Shown here in pieces: positions 6,482 through 15,044 of a stretch of 18,585 nt of DNA (position 1 is its first letter; each line of letters opens with the position of its first letter). A program made the translations under genes and the position numbers. Where the stretch lies: NCBI GenBank assembly GCA_964534765.1, contig CAZHRJ010000050.1, positions 1 through 18,585 of the forward strand. The letters run 5' to 3'. The notes below the pieces were generated by a model that was not told where the DNA came from, did no database searches, and was given only the letters and a program-made list of their open reading frames with translations. Origin of the DNA: CAZHRJ01 sp964534765. Its GTDB lineage: Bacteria; Lindowbacteria; 2-12-FULL-62-27.

Positions 6482-8543
6482 ATCCGCCCGGGATGCTCAG
6501 AGTCAAGCCGGCGCGGCGACGGCGGCCATCGTTGAGGCTTATACCCGCATCCAGTCTTCCACCCTTGCGACCGTATCCGGTGAAATGCACAGCGCCAGCG
6601 TCTTCGTCAGCTATTTTGCGGTCCGGCGAGGCCAGCGGGAAAAAATCATCGGCCCGGATGGGATTCGGGCCGTCGTTAAATCCGCCGAGCCGCTTCTTCG
6701 CGCGGCCGGAGCGGCGGCGATCGGCCAGGTCCTGGGACCCAAATCGATCGAATACGTCCCGACGCTCCTGCGTGACCCGAATCCGGTGGTGGTCGAAGCC
6801 ACACTTGACGCTCTGTCGGAACTCCCGGCTCGCGCCGAAATCGGGAAAAACATCCTCGATGCCCTTTCTCGCACGGCGCCGACCCAGCGGCACAAAGCGA
6901 TCCGGATGCTCGGCCGGCTGAAATACAGGCCGGCTGTGAGCGTTCTTGAAGACCTGTTTCACCGGAGGGACGGAATCGAGGCGCCGGTTGCCTGTTTTGC
7001 TCTGGCGGATATTCAAGGCCGGTCCTTTTTGGAGGGGATCACTGAGTTTCTCTATCCGGACAATCCGATTGATCTGCATACGGCAATCCTGGAATGCATG
7101 GCGGAAAACCCGGCACCGGTCTATTTCGAGAAAGCCAGACAGTTGCTCAAATCGATCCGGAACAAGGCGGCGGTGCTGGAAATTGTCAGACGAATGGCCC
7201 TCTGGTCGGCGGATGGGGTGGCGCTTTCCATCAAATTGTTGGGTAACGCCGATCTCGATATCGCGGACGCGGCCCAGGAGGGACTCCTGCGGCACCTACG
7301 GACGGCGTCGTCCCTCTCCACGATTATTTTTCAGCATCTCACCAAAAGCGTCTCCGAACGGACACCCACCGAAAACGTCGTGGCGGCGGTGCCGCTTCCG
7401 CCAAATCTCGAAAACCTTGATGCCCGGCTCGACAAATTGTTCTCCGCCAGACCCGATGCCGAATTTCAGCAACTGTTATTTCTGAGCCTCACGGCGGACA
7501 AGCATTTCATGAAAAATAAACTCATCCAGCTGTCGGCCGCTCGGTGGGGCAAGGAAGCTTCACAGACGATCGAGGAAGCGCTGACCCTTCCCCAGGCCGA
7601 GGCCGGACTCATCCGGCTCCGTTTACAAACCCGGTGGGCCGCCCAGGCGGAGGAGGAAAGTTTTTACATGTCGCTGGCGAGGCTGATCGATTGCATCGGA
7701 GCCTCCGAGCGGCCGTCCATTGTCAAGGAACTCGTCCGGCATCTCGATTCGGCCCATTTGCCCGTCCAAATGTCGGTCGTCGCCGCCCTCGCGGCGCTCG
7801 GTGGATCGGCCGAGGCCGCCGAAATTGAGAGACGCCTGCCGAGGGCCCACTGGATGCTCAAGCGGAAAATGGCCGCAGCCCTCGCCCGGCTCACAGGCGA
7901 TGCGACAAGTTCAAAATTGTTTGATCTCTGCGAAGACCCCGAACCCCTGGTCCGCATATCCGCGGTGCGGTCGCTCGACGGCATCCGGCATCCGAAGGCA
8001 TTCGAGGCGCTGATCAAATCCTTGTCTGATTCCGATGAACGTGTCCGATCGGCGGCCTGCGCGTGTCTTAAAACTTTTCCGGACAAAAAAGAGGTGTATG
8101 ACCGCCTGACAGACATGCTGAAGGACACGGACGCGCGGGTCCGGGCCAACACGGTGGAAAGCCTTGAGAAGATCCTGGCCGACCGGCCGGAGGAACTCAG
8201 CCGGCGCCTAAGGCCGCTCGTGACCGACCCCAACGCCCGGGTGGTGATCAACGCCGCCAAGGCGCTCTTTCCGATCGAGACGGCTCTGGCCCTGCCGGTT
8301 CTCGAAGCGTATCTCCGCGCGCCTGACACGAATTTGCGGGCCGGGGCGCTCTGGGCATTCGGGCAGCTTAAGCGGCCCGACGCGTTTCTCTGCCTGCATT
8401 TCCATTCCCTTCAGGAAAAAGACCCCTATGTCCGAACGTTTATCAACCGGGGCATCAGTTTGATGAAGGATCACCCGTTCTATCAGGACGCCCGATATCT
8501 CCTGATGAACATGCAGACCAATGTCAAAGGAGGATCACCATGA
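6471..8543 (+). CDS. HEAT-repeat protein of unknown function
   Basis: The 690-residue protein has no signal peptide or membrane segment. It is built of helical HEAT-like repeats through most of its length, clearest at about 75-200 (for example LLRDPNPVVVEATLDALSEL) and 430-660 (for example LIKSLSDSDERVRSAACACL and MLKDTDARVRANTVESLEKI). Such solenoids act as scaffolds or bind proteins. PBS-lyase-type HEAT repeats are common in tau-like and regulatory proteins, so no specific function can be given. The start is GTG 6471, inside the end of dnaX (11-base overlap) with GGGGTG upstream. The stop overlaps the rpmH start by four bases (ATGA). It occupies the place where ybaB-recR often follow dnaX, and where dnaA or its promoter often precedes rpmH. 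Confidence 0.8.
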   Translation: MENKSARDAQSQAGAATAAIVEAYTRIQSSTLATVSGEMHSASVFVSYFAVRRGQREKIIGPDGIRAVVKSAEPLLRAAGAAAIGQVLGPKSIEYVPTLLRDPNPVVVEATLDALSELPARAEIGKNILDALSRTAPTQRHKAIRMLGRLKYRPAVSVLEDLFHRRDGIEAPVACFALADIQGRSFLEGITEFLYPDNPIDLHTAILECMAENPAPVYFEKARQLLKSIRNKAAVLEIVRRMALWSADGVALSIKLLGNADLDIADAAQEGLLRHLRTASSLSTIIFQHLTKSVSERTPTENVVAAVPLPPNLENLDARLDKLFSARPDAEFQQLLFLSLTADKHFMKNKLIQLSAARWGKEASQTIEEALTLPQAEAGLIRLRLQTRWAAQAEEESFYMSLARLIDCIGASERPSIVKELVRHLDSAHLPVQMSVVAALAALGGSAEAAEIERRLPRAHWMLKRKMAAALARLTGDATSSKLFDLCEDPEPLVRISAVRSLDGIRHPKAFEALIKSLSDSDERVRSAACACLKTFPDKKEVYDRLTDMLKDTDARVRANTVESLEKILADRPEELSRRLRPLVTDPNARVVINAAKALFPIETALALPVLEAYLRAPDTNLRAGALWAFGQLKRPDAFLCLHFHSLQEKDPYVRTFINRGISLMKDHPFYQDARYLLMNMQTNVKGGSP

Positions 8544-8674
8544 AACCGACGTTTCGACCTCATGTCTTGAAACGCAAACGCAAACACGGATTCCGCCACC
8601 GCATGAAAAGCCCGGGCGGCCGCAATGTCCTCAGGCGCCGACGCGCCAGGGGCCGCAGGCGCCTTTCCGCCTGA
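8540..8674 (+). CDS. rpmH: 50S ribosomal protein L34
   Basis: The 44-residue, very basic protein starts MKPTFRPHVLKRKRKHGFR and continues with MKSPGGRNVLRRRRARGRRR, the classic L34 pattern. L34 is a small protein of the large ribosomal subunit lying against 23S rRNA. An ideal ribosome binding site (AAAGGAGG) ends six bases before the ATG. Its start overlaps the HEAT gene stop (ATGA), and rnpA follows, as in nearly all bacteria. Confidence 0.95.
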   Translation: MKPTFRPHVLKRKRKHGFRHRMKSPGGRNVLRRRRARGRRRLSA

Positions 8675-8687
8675 TGGACGTGCCGTC

Positions 8688-9053
8688 GTGGCCCGCCGGA
8701 TTGGCCGCATTCCAGCCCGGGATGTGGACCGGGTATTCAAGATTGGCCGGAGGTTTTCCCGGCCGGAGCTGGTATTGATTGTCGCGCCGACTGCCTCGAT
8801 CGACGCGACACCGACTATCCGGCTGGGTGTGGTGGTGAACCGGAGTGTGAGCAAAGAATCGGTCCGGCGGAACCGGATCAAACGTCTTCTTCGGGAATCC
8901 TTCCGCCTGATCGTTCCCACCATCTCCGAATCAGCCGGTCCCGGAGGCGCGGACTGCGTTCTTCTGGCCAGACCCTCGGCCCGAACGTGGAAAGGCCGGG
9001 GGGACGCCGATTCCGTGATTCGAACGCTCCTGGGCAGATGGGCTCGGGCGTGA
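8688..9053 (+). CDS. rnpA: Ribonuclease P protein component
   Basis: RnpA binds the RNase P RNA and helps it mature tRNA 5' ends. The diagnostic basic motif RRNRIKRLLRESFR lies at residues 60-73 of the chosen 121-residue form, preceded by the beta-strand IRLGVVVNRSV. Start: GTG 8688, 13 bases after the rpmH stop, gives the usual family length. The frame is also open back to ATG 8625 inside rpmH. That would add 21 Ala/Gly/Pro-rich residues that look like a shadow of the Arg-rich L34 codons, although long rpmH/rnpA overlaps are known in Thermus. Neither start has a clear Shine-Dalgarno. The stop overlaps the yidD GTG. Confidence 0.9.
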   Translation: MARRIGRIPARDVDRVFKIGRRFSRPELVLIVAPTASIDATPTIRLGVVVNRSVSKESVRRNRIKRLLRESFRLIVPTISESAGPGGADCVLLARPSARTWKGRGDADSVIRTLLGRWARA

Positions 9054-9262
9054 AGGCCATCCTGATTTTTTTGATCCGGCTTTACCGGCTGGCCATCAGG
9101 CCCATGACTCTTTCGATCGGCGGATGCCGGTATGTACCGAGTTGTTCGGAATACGCTGAACTGTCGATCCGGCGCCATGGCGCCGGGCGGGGGTTTCTAA
9201 AAACAACGGCACGGATCCTTCGCTGCCATCCATTCGCGAGGGGCGGAGTGGATTATCCATGA
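9050..9262 (+). CDS. yidD: Membrane protein insertion efficiency factor YidD
   Basis: The 70-residue protein matches the YidD family: an amphipathic start (KAILIFLIRLYRLAIRP), then CRYVPSCSEYA with paired cysteines, and ILRCHPFARGG near the end. It is a peripheral inner-membrane protein that aids YidC-dependent insertion. GTG 9050 overlaps the rnpA stop (GTGA) and aligns with the usual family start. An ATG at 9038 would add only four residues. The stop overlaps the yidC ATG by four bases. Confidence 0.92.
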   Translation: MKAILIFLIRLYRLAIRPMTLSIGGCRYVPSCSEYAELSIRRHGAGRGFLKTTARILRCHPFARGGVDYP

Positions 9263-10962
9263 GCGCGGATGACCGGCGGCTGATCCTTGCGTTTCTTCTT
9301 TCCATGGTGGTCTTTTTGGGATACCAGTATTTTGTCACGAAACAATATCCAGTCAAATCCATCAGTCCAACCCCGCTCGCGTCGGACACTGGCGCGATCG
9401 ACGGCGCGCCCGGCGTGACCGCGGCGCGGAACGACGCGCGGAACGACGCGGCGCGGGCGGAGATCCGCAAGCTGTTATCTTCGTCGCCGGACGCCGAAGA
9501 CACCGTCACGCTGGAGGGAGACGGATTCCTTCTGACGGCGACTTCGCGCGGAGCGGGAATCCGCCAGATCCAGTTGACCGGCATCCCCCGCCATCCGCAT
9601 GTCGACACGCGGGATGTCATCCTGGTGGATCCATTCTGGCCCTATCCCTTCGCCGCAGTCCATGCCCCCGGCACACCAGCGGGCGCGGGGCCGCCCAACT
9701 TTCAAAAAATGAAATCTGACGCGGGTAGCGTCACCTTCCGCATGGACATTGCCGACCCGGACGGCAGAAAACCGCTGCTGCGAATCGATCGAACCGTCGC
9801 ACGGGGCAAGGGCCGGTATGAAATTCGCCTGGAAACCCGCGTTAGGAATCTATCCGGCCAGTCCTTGACGATCGGTTCAGATACGGCCCAGGCGTTCGGC
9901 ATCGGTCTGGCTCCGTTTCCGGTGAAACGACCCAAAACGGATCTGGATATTCATGAAATCTTCCTCAAACTCGGTGGCGACGTGGAACACCGGCAAGAAG
10001 AATCCCCGGGATTCTTCAGCAAATTCTCCGGTCAGTCCAACCACCCGCAGGAAGCACGGCGCGAAACGCTTGACGGCGTGCTCAAGTGGATTTCGCTGGG
10101 TGATCGCTATTTCACTTTGACGCTGATTCCCGATTCTCCGCTCTCCCACGCGGATCTGTTTCTGGAAGGGTCAAGTATTACGGCTGACGCCCGGTACGGC
10201 ACGTGGACTCTGGATGCCGGACAGGAGCGGATGTTTCAGGAACGTCTCTACGCCGGCCCAAAACTCCCGGAACATCTCAAGCTCTACGGTGAAGATATTC
10301 TCGATATAATGAACTTCGGCTGGTTCGACTGGCTGGGTTTCGGGATGCTGGGGCTCATGAATCTGTTTTACCGCGTCATCTCCAATTACGGCGTCGGGAT
10401 TATCCTCATGACCGTGGTCGTCCGCATCGTTCTTTATCCGTTGACCTATAAATCCTATACCTCGATGGCCAAGCTCAAAGACCTGGCGCCGAAAATGAAG
10501 ACGATTCAGGACAAATACAAGGACAACCGCGAGAAACTGAACCGCGAAATGTTGAAAATGTACAAGGATAACAAGGTCAATCCAGCCGGCGGATGCCTGC
10601 CGATCCTTCTGCAGATCCCCGTATTCATTGCATTCTACCGCATGCTCCAGTACTCGATCGAACTTCGCGGCGCCTCGTTCGCGTGGGTGCCGGATCTGTC
10701 GGAAAAAGATCCGCTGTATATCCTGCCGGTTCTGATGGGCATTGCGATGCTGATTCAGCAGAAAATGACACCGACTCCGGACCCCAACCAGGCCAAGATC
10801 GGGATGTTCATGACGGCGATTTTCACCGTGCTGTTTCTCACCTTCCCCGGCGGGCTCAACCTCTACTGGTTCGTCTCGACCGTGCTGGGCATTCTTCAGC
10901 AAAAAATGATTGAGAGAAAAATGAAGCCATCCGTGGCCGCGCCCATCCAAGCCGCGACCTGA
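9259..10962 (+). CDS. yidC: Membrane protein insertase YidC
   Basis: The 567-residue insertase works with or without SecYEG to place proteins in the inner membrane. The layout is of the Gram-negative type. TM1 is at about 7-24, and a large periplasmic P1 domain spans about 30-340. Then come the conserved core segments: GVGIILMTVVVRIVLYPLTY with the key intramembrane Arg389, the coiled cytoplasmic hairpin (KLKDLAPKMKTIQDKYKDNR and onward), GGCLPILLQIPVFIAFYRML, and the last two TMs ending GGLNLYWFVSTVLGILQQ. A GGAG lies 10 bases before the ATG, which overlaps the yidD stop. The gene ends 24 bases from convergent trpC with no strong terminator. The linker after TM1 contains a duplicated ARND segment. 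Confidence 0.97.
   Translation: MSADDRRLILAFLLSMVVFLGYQYFVTKQYPVKSISPTPLASDTGAIDGAPGVTAARNDARNDAARAEIRKLLSSSPDAEDTVTLEGDGFLLTATSRGAGIRQIQLTGIPRHPHVDTRDVILVDPFWPYPFAAVHAPGTPAGAGPPNFQKMKSDAGSVTFRMDIADPDGRKPLLRIDRTVARGKGRYEIRLETRVRNLSGQSLTIGSDTAQAFGIGLAPFPVKRPKTDLDIHEIFLKLGGDVEHRQEESPGFFSKFSGQSNHPQEARRETLDGVLKWISLGDRYFTLTLIPDSPLSHADLFLEGSSITADARYGTWTLDAGQERMFQERLYAGPKLPEHLKLYGEDILDIMNFGWFDWLGFGMLGLMNLFYRVISNYGVGIILMTVVVRIVLYPLTYKSYTSMAKLKDLAPKMKTIQDKYKDNREKLNREMLKMYKDNKVNPAGGCLPILLQIPVFIAFYRMLQYSIELRGASFAWVPDLSEKDPLYILPVLMGIAMLIQQKMTPTPDPNQAKIGMFMTAIFTVLFLTFPGGLNLYWFVSTVLGILQQKMIERKMKPSVAAPIQAAT
9424..9447 (+). repeat. Tandem 12-base duplication in yidC
   Basis: GCGCGGAACGAC occurs twice in direct succession (9424-9435, 9436-9447), encoding a repeated ARND in the flexible linker after the first membrane segment. 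It keeps frame and is probably neutral. Confidence 0.8.
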
Positions 10963-10986
10963 CCGGCCGGCCCGGTTTCCGAACAA

Positions 10987-11754
10987 TTACCGGGCGATCA
11001 ACTGCGTGATTTTTTGCTGAGTTTTCAGAAAGGCCGTGCCGATCAAAACCGCGTCGGCCATGCCACGAAGGTCGCGAAGCTCGGCCGGGCGGGAATATCC
11101 GCTCTCGGCGACCCGGACACAGGATTTCGGTATAAGCGGCAGGATTCGGCGGGCGACGCCAAGATCGGTTTTCAGCGTCGACAAGTCCCGGTTGTTGACC
11201 CCGATCATCCTGGCGCCCACCGATAACGCCTGCTCCAGATCGCGCTCGTCATGAACCTCAACCAGAGGCGACAGATTCAATTTAAAAGCCAGCCGGTGAA
11301 GGGACAACAGGCAACGCCGGGAAAGCATCCGGACGATCAGCAGGATCGCGGACGCGCCCGCGGCGCGGGATTCGTAGACCTGGTAGGGATCGAAGATGAA
11401 GTCTTTGCGAAGCGCCGGCAGAGAGACGCCGGATGCGACGATTCGAAGGTCGACCAGACTGCCGCGGAAATAATCCTCCTCCGTCAGAACCGACAGCGCG
11501 CTCGCGCCGGCGGACTGATACCGCCTCGCGCAGTCGAGAGGATCAAGCCGGAGGTTAAGATGCGGCGAGCTGGGGGAGCCTCGCTTGATCTCCGCAATCA
11601 CCGACAGTCGACCCCGGTGACGGATGGCTCTCACAAACGATTTCGGATTCTCTATCGCCGCCCACCGCGCAACCAGCGCCTCCGGAAACCGGCGCTTGCG
11701 GGCTCGAAGGCGCCGTTCGACCTTTCCCAGGATCGCCTTAAGTATGTCCGGCAT
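10987..11754 (-). CDS. trpC: Indole-3-glycerol phosphate synthase
   Basis: This enzyme closes the indole ring of tryptophan from CdRP. The 255-residue TIM barrel has all the catalytic motifs: AEIKRGSPS (Glu55, Lys57), LTEEDYFRGS (90-99), LRKDFIFDPYQVYE with Lys117, LVEVH (Glu166), GVNNRDL (Asn187) and AESG (Glu217). The ATG has AGGAG 10 bases upstream. It overlaps trpD by 17 bases and is last in the trp cluster. No trpF is fused to it, and none lies in the window. It converges with yidC. Confidence 0.97.
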   Translation of the reverse strand: MPDILKAILGKVERRLRARKRRFPEALVARWAAIENPKSFVRAIRHRGRLSVIAEIKRGSPSSPHLNLRLDPLDCARRYQSAGASALSVLTEEDYFRGSLVDLRIVASGVSLPALRKDFIFDPYQVYESRAAGASAILLIVRMLSRRCLLSLHRLAFKLNLSPLVEVHDERDLEQALSVGARMIGVNNRDLSTLKTDLGVARRILPLIPKSCVRVAESGYSRPAELRDLRGMADAVLIGTAFLKTQQKITQLIAR

Positions 11755-12772
11755 GAGATTTCAACTCCTGGGCGACATGGAGGATCCGATCCAGATGCAC
11801 CCGGGCATGGCCGGAAAAAAGACACGCCCGGACCTGCGTGAGCGCGTCCGCGATGGTCCCGGTTCGGCCGCTGACCCATAGTCCGGCCGCTGCGTTGAGA
11901 GACACCGCTGATACGTCATCGGGCGAGCCGGTTCCGGCCAGGATATCCCTGGTCCGGGACACCGACTCTTCCGGCCCGGACACAGCCAGTCGATCCGGCG
12001 GCACTGGAGCCAATCCGAAATCGGCCGGCGACCACTTCTCCTCCTTGAGAGGCCCCTGGAGTAAAAAATAAACGGCGCGCGTTTTCCCGCAGGGAGAGAC
12101 CTCATCCAATCCCGGCTCGCCGTGAACCACCAGCGCGGATCGCAGACCAAGCCGCTTGAGGACATCGGCAAACGGCCGGACGCGGTCGGCCGAGGGAACG
12201 CCGAGGATTTGAAAGACGACCTGGGCCGGATTCGACAGGGGTCCAAGAAAATTGAAGATCGTCCGGACCTGGAGAATTTTTCGAATCGGCACGACCGCCT
12301 TCATTGCGGGATGATAGAGGGGCGCGAACAGGAACCCGAACCGCGTTTCCCGGAAGAGTTTCACCGTCGATTCCGGGGGCAGATCGAGCGGGAATCCCAA
12401 TTTTTCCAGCAGATCGGCGCTGCCGCACGTCGACGAGACCGACCGGTTGCCGTGCTTGACGATGGGCATGCCCAGGGCCGAGAGAATCAGGGCCGAAATC
12501 GTACTCAGGTTGAGGCTGCGCGAACCGTCACCGCCGGTACCGCAGGTATCGAGCGCCTCGCGCAGGTCGGGCGGCAGGGGGATGGCGGCCTGACGCATCT
12601 TGAGCGCCATCCCGTATATTTCGGTTTCGGTCTCGCCCTTGGCCCGAAGCGCCGTCAGAAGCGCGGCTTTCATCTCAGGCGCTGTATTGCCGACCAGCGC
12701 ATCGAAGAGCCGCGATGTCTCATCGACTTCCAACGACCCTCGGTTCAACAATTTTTCTAAAATCGCCTTCAT
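11738..12772 (-). CDS. trpD: Anthranilate phosphoribosyltransferase
   Basis: The enzyme joins anthranilate to PRPP, the second committed step to tryptophan. The 344-residue protein shows the PRPP/phosphate loop GTGGDG (78-83), KHGNRSVSSTCGSADLLEKL (from 106), the VRTIFNFLGPLSNPA segment and the metal-binding pair in PGLDEVSP. Start: ATG 12772 shares one base with the TGA of the preceding FecR-like gene (TGATG). A GTG three bases earlier is also possible. It overlaps trpC at its end. It lacks a fused TrpG domain, consistent with the separate trpG upstream. Confidence 0.96.
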   Translation of the reverse strand: MKAILEKLLNRGSLEVDETSRLFDALVGNTAPEMKAALLTALRAKGETETEIYGMALKMRQAAIPLPPDLREALDTCGTGGDGSRSLNLSTISALILSALGMPIVKHGNRSVSSTCGSADLLEKLGFPLDLPPESTVKLFRETRFGFLFAPLYHPAMKAVVPIRKILQVRTIFNFLGPLSNPAQVVFQILGVPSADRVRPFADVLKRLGLRSALVVHGEPGLDEVSPCGKTRAVYFLLQGPLKEEKWSPADFGLAPVPPDRLAVSGPEESVSRTRDILAGTGSPDDVSAVSLNAAAGLWVSGRTGTIADALTQVRACLFSGHARVHLDRILHVAQELKSHAGHT

Positions 12773-14478
12773 CACAGTTTATTCTTCCATATCCGGACCA
12801 GATCTTTCAGTCCGATCGATATAAATTTCCTCTGCCTCTTCTCGAACAGCGTTTCCTCTAACGTCGTCCGGTTTCCCAGAAGATCGGCCGCCTCGATTCG
12901 AATCCACCATACCCTGGACCGCCGGCCACGATCCGACTCCTGCGACATGGCCCGACCCTCCAGACGCAGATCCGAGACCAGATGAAGCGGCACGGCAAGC
13001 CGGTCGCCGGCGTCGCTTTCGAAAATCGCATGGGCCGGAAGCTGCAACCCAATTCCGAGATCCACGATATCCGCCAGGACGTAAAATTTTTCCGGGCCGC
13101 CACGGCTCTCCAGCGATACGTTCAGGATTTTTGGGCCGTCGATATCCCGCAGGATCGACAGTTCATAGCGATCGTCTCCCTCGGCGCGCGCGTCGCGCGC
13201 CGGGCGCGGCGGGAACCACTCCAGAACAAGTCGCTGCTCAATCGACGGCAGAACCGCAAGGCGCGTGTCCGGATCGGTCAGGGGCATGCCGTTGAGCATC
13301 AGCCGGGTCCGGGTGGATGTATTCCGGATGGCGATCTGATCGGTTCGGATAAACAGTTGCGCGGCGCGGCGCGGCTGCCCTCCAGATGGCGCGCTGAACA
13401 CGCTGATCTTGTCCGGATCGGACAGCAACAGGAGGGTCTCGAGTGGCATCGCGGGATCCGACACCTCGAGGGCCAGGTCCGAAACGATGAGTCCGAACTG
13501 GGTATTCGGCTCAAATTCAAACGACCCGGACGGGGCGGTCAATACTCTCAGATGATCCCACCGCACCGCCGCGCGGGCGAGCGGCGGATCCAGGCGGCCG
13601 CGCAGCGTCTCAGTCTGCAGCCGCGCCGGGACGACAACGCCGGGAGGGCGGTCAAGAATGACAACCGGATAGACCTCAGTGGCAACGCCCGGAATGCCCG
13701 ACCGGTCGATGGTCCGAGCGCGGATGTAAACGGGTCCGCCGGGCGCATCGGTCAACAGGATCGGCTCCCCAGGCAAAAACAGGTACCGCCGGGCCGACTC
13801 CCAAAACATCGGCCGGGTGGAACAGGCGACTTCGAGCACGCCCTCCGTCGTATTCTCCCTGTCCAACTCGGCCGTCAGCTGAATCGGAGGCACCAGCACG
13901 TTCGCCGGCCGAACCAACCGGGGCGGGGACAGCAGCCGGACGATCGACGCCGGCGATGATGCCGGAACCCTGAGCGCCTCTCCAGCGGATACGGTCCATC
14001 GGCGATTGTCCGCATCCACTTCGGCTAAACCCGACTCCATCCGCAGGATGGTCTCCAGATCCGGCCGGTGCGTGACGACCGCCCGGCCCCGGGCCTGGAT
14101 CGATACCCCGGCCGCGCGGATGGTCACGGTCGAGCGGGCAAAGACATCGAGGATGCCGTCAATCAACATCAGCTGATGCGGCGCCGGCAATTCCAGCCGG
14201 GCGCCATGGGATCCGGCGGATTCGAGGAGCAGGGATCCAAAGGGCGTTGCCGAAAAAACGCCGCCGAGCCCCTCGATCCCGATCGACCGGGCGTCTCCTT
14301 TGGAAAGATCAACATCGCTCGAGAGATACCCCTGCCGATGGGCGAACTGCACCGATCCGAACCGTTCGGCGCCGGCGGCGCCGGCGGCCGACGGGAGGGC
14401 GGCAAAGACCGCGGAGAAAATCAGGATGATAAGGATAGGAGGCGTTGAAAGATCGGCGGCGCGCGCGGGACTCAACAC
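12772..14478 (-). CDS. Exported FecR-like protein embedded in the trp operon
   Basis: The 568-residue protein begins with a hydrophobic export segment (residues 13-30) and Ala-rich possible cleavage sites (PSAAGAAGA). A FecR-like beta domain (about 60-175) shows the usual end signature WTVSAGEALRVP. A beta-sandwich, FecR-associated or Ig-like region follows (about 195-280, including YIRARTIDRSGIPG), and further beta-rich sequence runs to an Ig-like end (IRIEAADLLGNRTTLEE). It probably works in the periplasm or at the envelope, perhaps binding peptidoglycan or another protein. Nothing suggests a role in tryptophan synthesis. GTG 14478 overlaps the trpG stop by 7 bases (TTG 14475 is an alternative), and its own stop overlaps trpD, so it is translationally locked into the operon. 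FecR assignment is moderate; exported location is likely. Confidence 0.75.
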   Translation of the reverse strand: MLSPARAADLSTPPILIILIFSAVFAALPSAAGAAGAERFGSVQFAHRQGYLSSDVDLSKGDARSIGIEGLGGVFSATPFGSLLLESAGSHGARLELPAPHQLMLIDGILDVFARSTVTIRAAGVSIQARGRAVVTHRPDLETILRMESGLAEVDADNRRWTVSAGEALRVPASSPASIVRLLSPPRLVRPANVLVPPIQLTAELDRENTTEGVLEVACSTRPMFWESARRYLFLPGEPILLTDAPGGPVYIRARTIDRSGIPGVATEVYPVVILDRPPGVVVPARLQTETLRGRLDPPLARAAVRWDHLRVLTAPSGSFEFEPNTQFGLIVSDLALEVSDPAMPLETLLLLSDPDKISVFSAPSGGQPRRAAQLFIRTDQIAIRNTSTRTRLMLNGMPLTDPDTRLAVLPSIEQRLVLEWFPPRPARDARAEGDDRYELSILRDIDGPKILNVSLESRGGPEKFYVLADIVDLGIGLQLPAHAIFESDAGDRLAVPLHLVSDLRLEGRAMSQESDRGRRSRVWWIRIEAADLLGNRTTLEETLFEKRQRKFISIGLKDLVRIWKNKL

Positions 14479-15044
14479 AATTTCAGAAAATTCCGGACAA
14501 TATCCATTCCTACGTGCGTTTCGATCGATTCCGGATGAAACTGCACTCCAAACGTCTTCTGCCGGTCAACTTCAACCGACATCACATACTTTCCGTCAGC
14601 CGTCCAGGATGTTATCCGAAGAGGCGCCCGGATGGATTTCGGGTCAATCACCAGCGAATGATATCGCGTGGCCTGAAACCGCCGGGGTAGACCTAGAAAA
14701 AGCCGCGATGGACGGACGATTCGAATAACCGACGTTTTTCCGTGGACAATATCCTTCGCGCCGACGACCCGGGCGCCGAGAGCGGCGCCGATGGCCTGAT
14801 GGCCGAGACACACGCCCAGGATCGGGAGGCGGCCGGAAAATTCCCGGATGATCGGAATGCACACGCCCGACTCCTCCGGCCGGCCGGGACCCGGGGAGAG
14901 GATGATGCCGGCGGGCCGAAGGCGCGCAACGCCTTTGAGATCGATCCCGTCGTTCCGGACGACCGTGACGTCCCTCCGGACCGTGCCGACATACTGGACG
15001 AGGTTATAGACGAAGGAATCATAATTATCGACGACCAAAATCAA
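14472..15044 (-). CDS. trpG: Anthranilate synthase glutamine amidotransferase subunit
   Basis: TrpG releases ammonia from glutamine for TrpE. The 190-residue class I amidotransferase has the triad Cys79 (in GVCLGHQ), His170 and Glu172 (in FHPES), with DNYDSFVYNL at the start and SPGPGRPEESG (50-60). It may also serve folate synthesis as PabA. Start: TTG 15044, overlapping the trpE stop (TTGA), with GGGGAGG about eight bases upstream. This is a rare start codon but the only one consistent with the MILVVDNYDS beginning. Confidence 0.95.
   Translation of the reverse strand: MILVVDNYDSFVYNLVQYVGTVRRDVTVVRNDGIDLKGVARLRPAGIILSPGPGRPEESGVCIPIIREFSGRLPILGVCLGHQAIGAALGARVVGAKDIVHGKTSVIRIVRPSRLFLGLPRRFQATRYHSLVIDPKSIRAPLRITSWTADGKYVMSVEVDRQKTFGVQFHPESIETHVGMDIVRNFLKLC

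Noticed and set aside
8625..8687. RnpA starting at ATG 8625 inside rpmH
   Set aside because: The added 21 residues are Ala/Gly/Pro filler read from L34 codons; the usual family length is met from GTG 8688. Not fully excluded, as Thermus has such overlaps.
12982..13959. Plus-strand open frame of 325 codons opposite the FecR-like gene
   Set aside because: Antisense to a frame with a signal segment and coupled start and stop; composition is Arg, Gln and Pro rich with no family character.
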